Assembly (NCBI GenBank): GCA_040222995.1
Contig: JAVKBW010000087.1
Coordinates: 62,001-126,000 of the forward strand
Source of the DNA: JAVKBW01 sp040222995
GTDB lineage: Bacteria > Pseudomonadota > Alphaproteobacteria > UBA8366 > Aestuariispiraceae
Length of the DNA: 64,000 nucleotides
Reading direction: 5' to 3'
The notes under the pieces were generated by a model. The model made no database searches. It worked only from the letters and a program-made list of their open reading frames with translations, and was not told the origin of the DNA. Below, piece after piece: positions 62,647 through 64,000 of the stretch (position 1 is its first letter; each line of letters starts with the position of its first letter). The translations under genes and the position numbers were made by a program.

Positions 62647-63524
62647 CGGGCGCTGGCGTCGATGCCGGCGGCTTTACCCTTCGATCCGAACTGTCCGATG
62701 ACATCGTGGACGTCGGCTTTCATCGCCTCGTACTGGGCGTTGATATAAGGGATCGGTTCGTTGTTATTCGGTTCGGCTTCGCGCAGTTTCGTGAAACCTT
62801 CGATGAACTGCTTCTTGTGCATGGTCGAAATGTTGACCTTGGCGCAACCGGACGCGATGCAGCGGCTGAACTGTTCCTGGGTCAGACCGGTGCCGCCATG
62901 CAGGGCGATGGGGATGTCGACCAGAGAGGTGATTTTCTCCAGGCGGTCATAGGCAATTTTCGGCTCGCCCTTGTAGAATCCGTGGGCGGTGCCGATGGCC
63001 GGTGCGAACGCCCCCAGTTCCGGCATTTCCTTACAGAAGGCGATGCATTCATCGACATTGGCGAGGATGGCCGCATCCTCCGCGACGAACTTGTCGTCCT
63101 CGGTGCCGCCTATTGCGCCGATTTCCGCCTCAAGGCCGATCCCGGCCGCGCGAGACAGATCATACGCCTCGCGTGTCGCCTTGACGTTTTCATCGAAGGG
63201 CAGGGCGGAACCGTCGAACATCACCGATGTCCAGCCGCCGTCGATGCAGGCGCGAATAACATCAAGGTCCTTGCAGTGATCGAGATGCAGGGCGACCGGC
63301 ACATCGACACTGGCAGCCAGCGCGTGGATCCAGGAGCCGACAATCGGCGCACCCCATAGCTTCACTGATTTCACCGACACCTGAACGATAATCGGGGCAT
63401 CCAACTCCTGCGCGCCGTCGACGATTGCGCGGGCGCTGTTGTAGTCGATCATGTTGAAGGCGGCGATGCCGTATCTTTCAGCCTGCGCCGTTTTCAGCAT
63501 CGGTTTCATATAGGCTAGTGGCAT
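62643..63524 (-). CDS. Class II fructose-bisphosphate-type aldolase
   Basis: The 293-residue TIM-barrel aldolase has zinc ligands in LHLDHCKD, GTAHGFY and LHGGTG, with the catalytic Asp in the first. The phosphate-binding KVNIST segment follows. It cleaves a ketose bisphosphate to dihydroxyacetone phosphate and an aldehyde phosphate, or a relative such as tagatose bisphosphate. It is coupled to the HAD phosphatase gene (ATGA). The specificity loop cannot be read, so FBP, tagatose-BP or a sulfo-sugar phosphate all remain possible. Confidence 0.9.
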   Translation of the reverse strand: MPLAYMKPMLKTAQAERYGIAAFNMIDYNSARAIVDGAQELDAPIIVQVSVKSVKLWGAPIVGSWIHALAASVDVPVALHLDHCKDLDVIRACIDGGWTSVMFDGSALPFDENVKATREAYDLSRAAGIGLEAEIGAIGGTEDDKFVAEDAAILANVDECIAFCKEMPELGAFAPAIGTAHGFYKGEPKIAYDRLEKITSLVDIPIALHGGTGLTQEQFSRCIASGCAKVNISTMHKKQFIEGFTKLREAEPNNNEPIPYINAQYEAMKADVHDVIGQFGSKGKAAGIDASAR

Positions 63525-63581
63525 TGTGTGTTTTCCCTGCTTTCCATCATCGGTACGGTGATGCGCCGATTGTCACATGGA

Positions 63582-64000
63582 TCAGATGTGAATGGCGCGA
63601 TCATACGCTTCCAGTACGGATTCGTGCATCATTTCGCTCAGTGTCGGGTGCGGGAAGACCGTTTCGATCAGCTCTTCCTCGGTTGTTTCCAGGGTCCGCC
63701 CGACGACATAACCCTGAATAAGCTCGGTGACTTCCGCGCCGACCATATGCGCGCCCAGCAATTCGCCGCTCTCGGCATCGAAGACGGTCTTTACCATGCC
63801 TTCGGACTCGCCGAGCGCGATCGCCTTTCCATTGCCGATAAACGGGAAACGGCCGACTTTCAGCTTATGGCCCTTTTCCTTTGCGGCGGCTTCCGTAAGG
63901 CCGACACTGGCGATCTGCGGATGACAATAGGTGCAGCCTGCGATGGAGTCCGGGCGAACCGGATGCACGTCGCTTTTCCCGGCGATCAGCTCTGCGACCA
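63582..64000 (-). CDS. lpdA: Dihydrolipoyl dehydrogenase, C-terminal part
   Basis: This is the last 138 residues of the E3 flavoprotein, running off the right edge. The dimerisation domain shows TYCHPQIASVGLTE, LGAHMVGAEVTELIQG and the catalytic HPTLSE with His near the C-terminus. The frame is open to the window end, reading VAELIAGKSDVHPV before an internal GTG. The E1/E2 partner genes would lie outside. It is upstream of the aldolase gene by 57 bp on the same strand; a functional link is not evident. Confidence 0.93.
   Translation of the reverse strand, partial: VAELIAGKSDVHPVRPDSIAGCTYCHPQIASVGLTEAAAKEKGHKLKVGRFPFIGNGKAIALGESEGMVKTVFDAESGELLGAHMVGAEVTELIQGYVVGRTLETTEEELIETVFPHPTLSEMMHESVLEAYDRAIHI

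Noticed and set aside
1..64000. CRISPR arrays, tRNA or rRNA genes, intact insertion sequences, phage attachment sites
   Set aside because: Reading both strands gave no repeat-spacer pattern, no cloverleaf with CCA-type acceptor context, no rRNA stretches and no element with paired terminal repeats.

Overview
The window looks like chromosome of a marine alphaproteobacterium. It is rich in ABC uptake systems and sugar-acid enzymes, and carries a class-I-type PHA synthase, a DMSP lyase of the DddP type and a protein with the VPxPAALPLL variant of the PEP-CTERM tail. The genus cannot be fixed from sequence alone. I count about 52 protein genes (two cut by the window edges), two decayed gene fragments and at least four sets of palindromic operators. 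No tRNA, rRNA or CRISPR array was seen.

Layout: (1) 1-5 kb, minus strand: HlyD adaptor, RbbA-type fused ATPase/permease and YhhJ-type permease, then the start of a J-domain gene. (2) 5.1-7.0 kb: phaC, followed by a 600-bp scar with pieces of an F1-ATPase beta subunit and a transposase. (3) 7.6-29.8 kb: a non-phosphorylative sugar-acid catabolic island with four enolase-superfamily dehydratases, three SDRs, an SMP-30 lactonase, an aldose epimerase, a FAH-type hydrolase, a carbohydrate ABC transporter, a Dpp/Opp-type ABC transporter, a solute-binding-like protein without a signal peptide and one IclR regulator. A shared motif, TTMYGA-N4-TCRKAA, lies in front of every transcription unit of this island. 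(4) 30.2-41.0 kb: a ProVWX-type transporter and DeoR regulator joined to glpA-glpB-kinase-glpC, in which the glycerol-kinase-like enzyme has lost the glycerol-binding Arg83. (5) 41.2-45.5 kb: PEP-CTERM protein, SDR, dddP and a YeeE/YedE pair. (6) 45.8-61.9 kb: a LacI-controlled region with a metallo-hydrolase plus RbsABC-type transporter, then a HisD/HpsN-like dehydrogenase, a GlpSTPQV-like transporter with two unequal ATPases, an HD-like orphan protein and a malic enzyme. (7) 61.9-64 kb, minus strand: HAD phosphatase, class II aldolase and the end of lpdA.

Likely logic: region 3 imports sugars or sugar acids, oxidises and delactonises them, dehydrates the aldonates to 2-keto-3-deoxy acids, oxidises again (SDR) and cleaves with the FAH enzyme. 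Region 4 appears to import a charged or quaternary glycerol derivative, phosphorylate it and oxidise it with a membrane G3P-dehydrogenase-type complex. Region 6 appears to import and oxidise polyols or sulfonated polyols. These substrate assignments are inferences; the gene families and motifs are read directly from the sequence.
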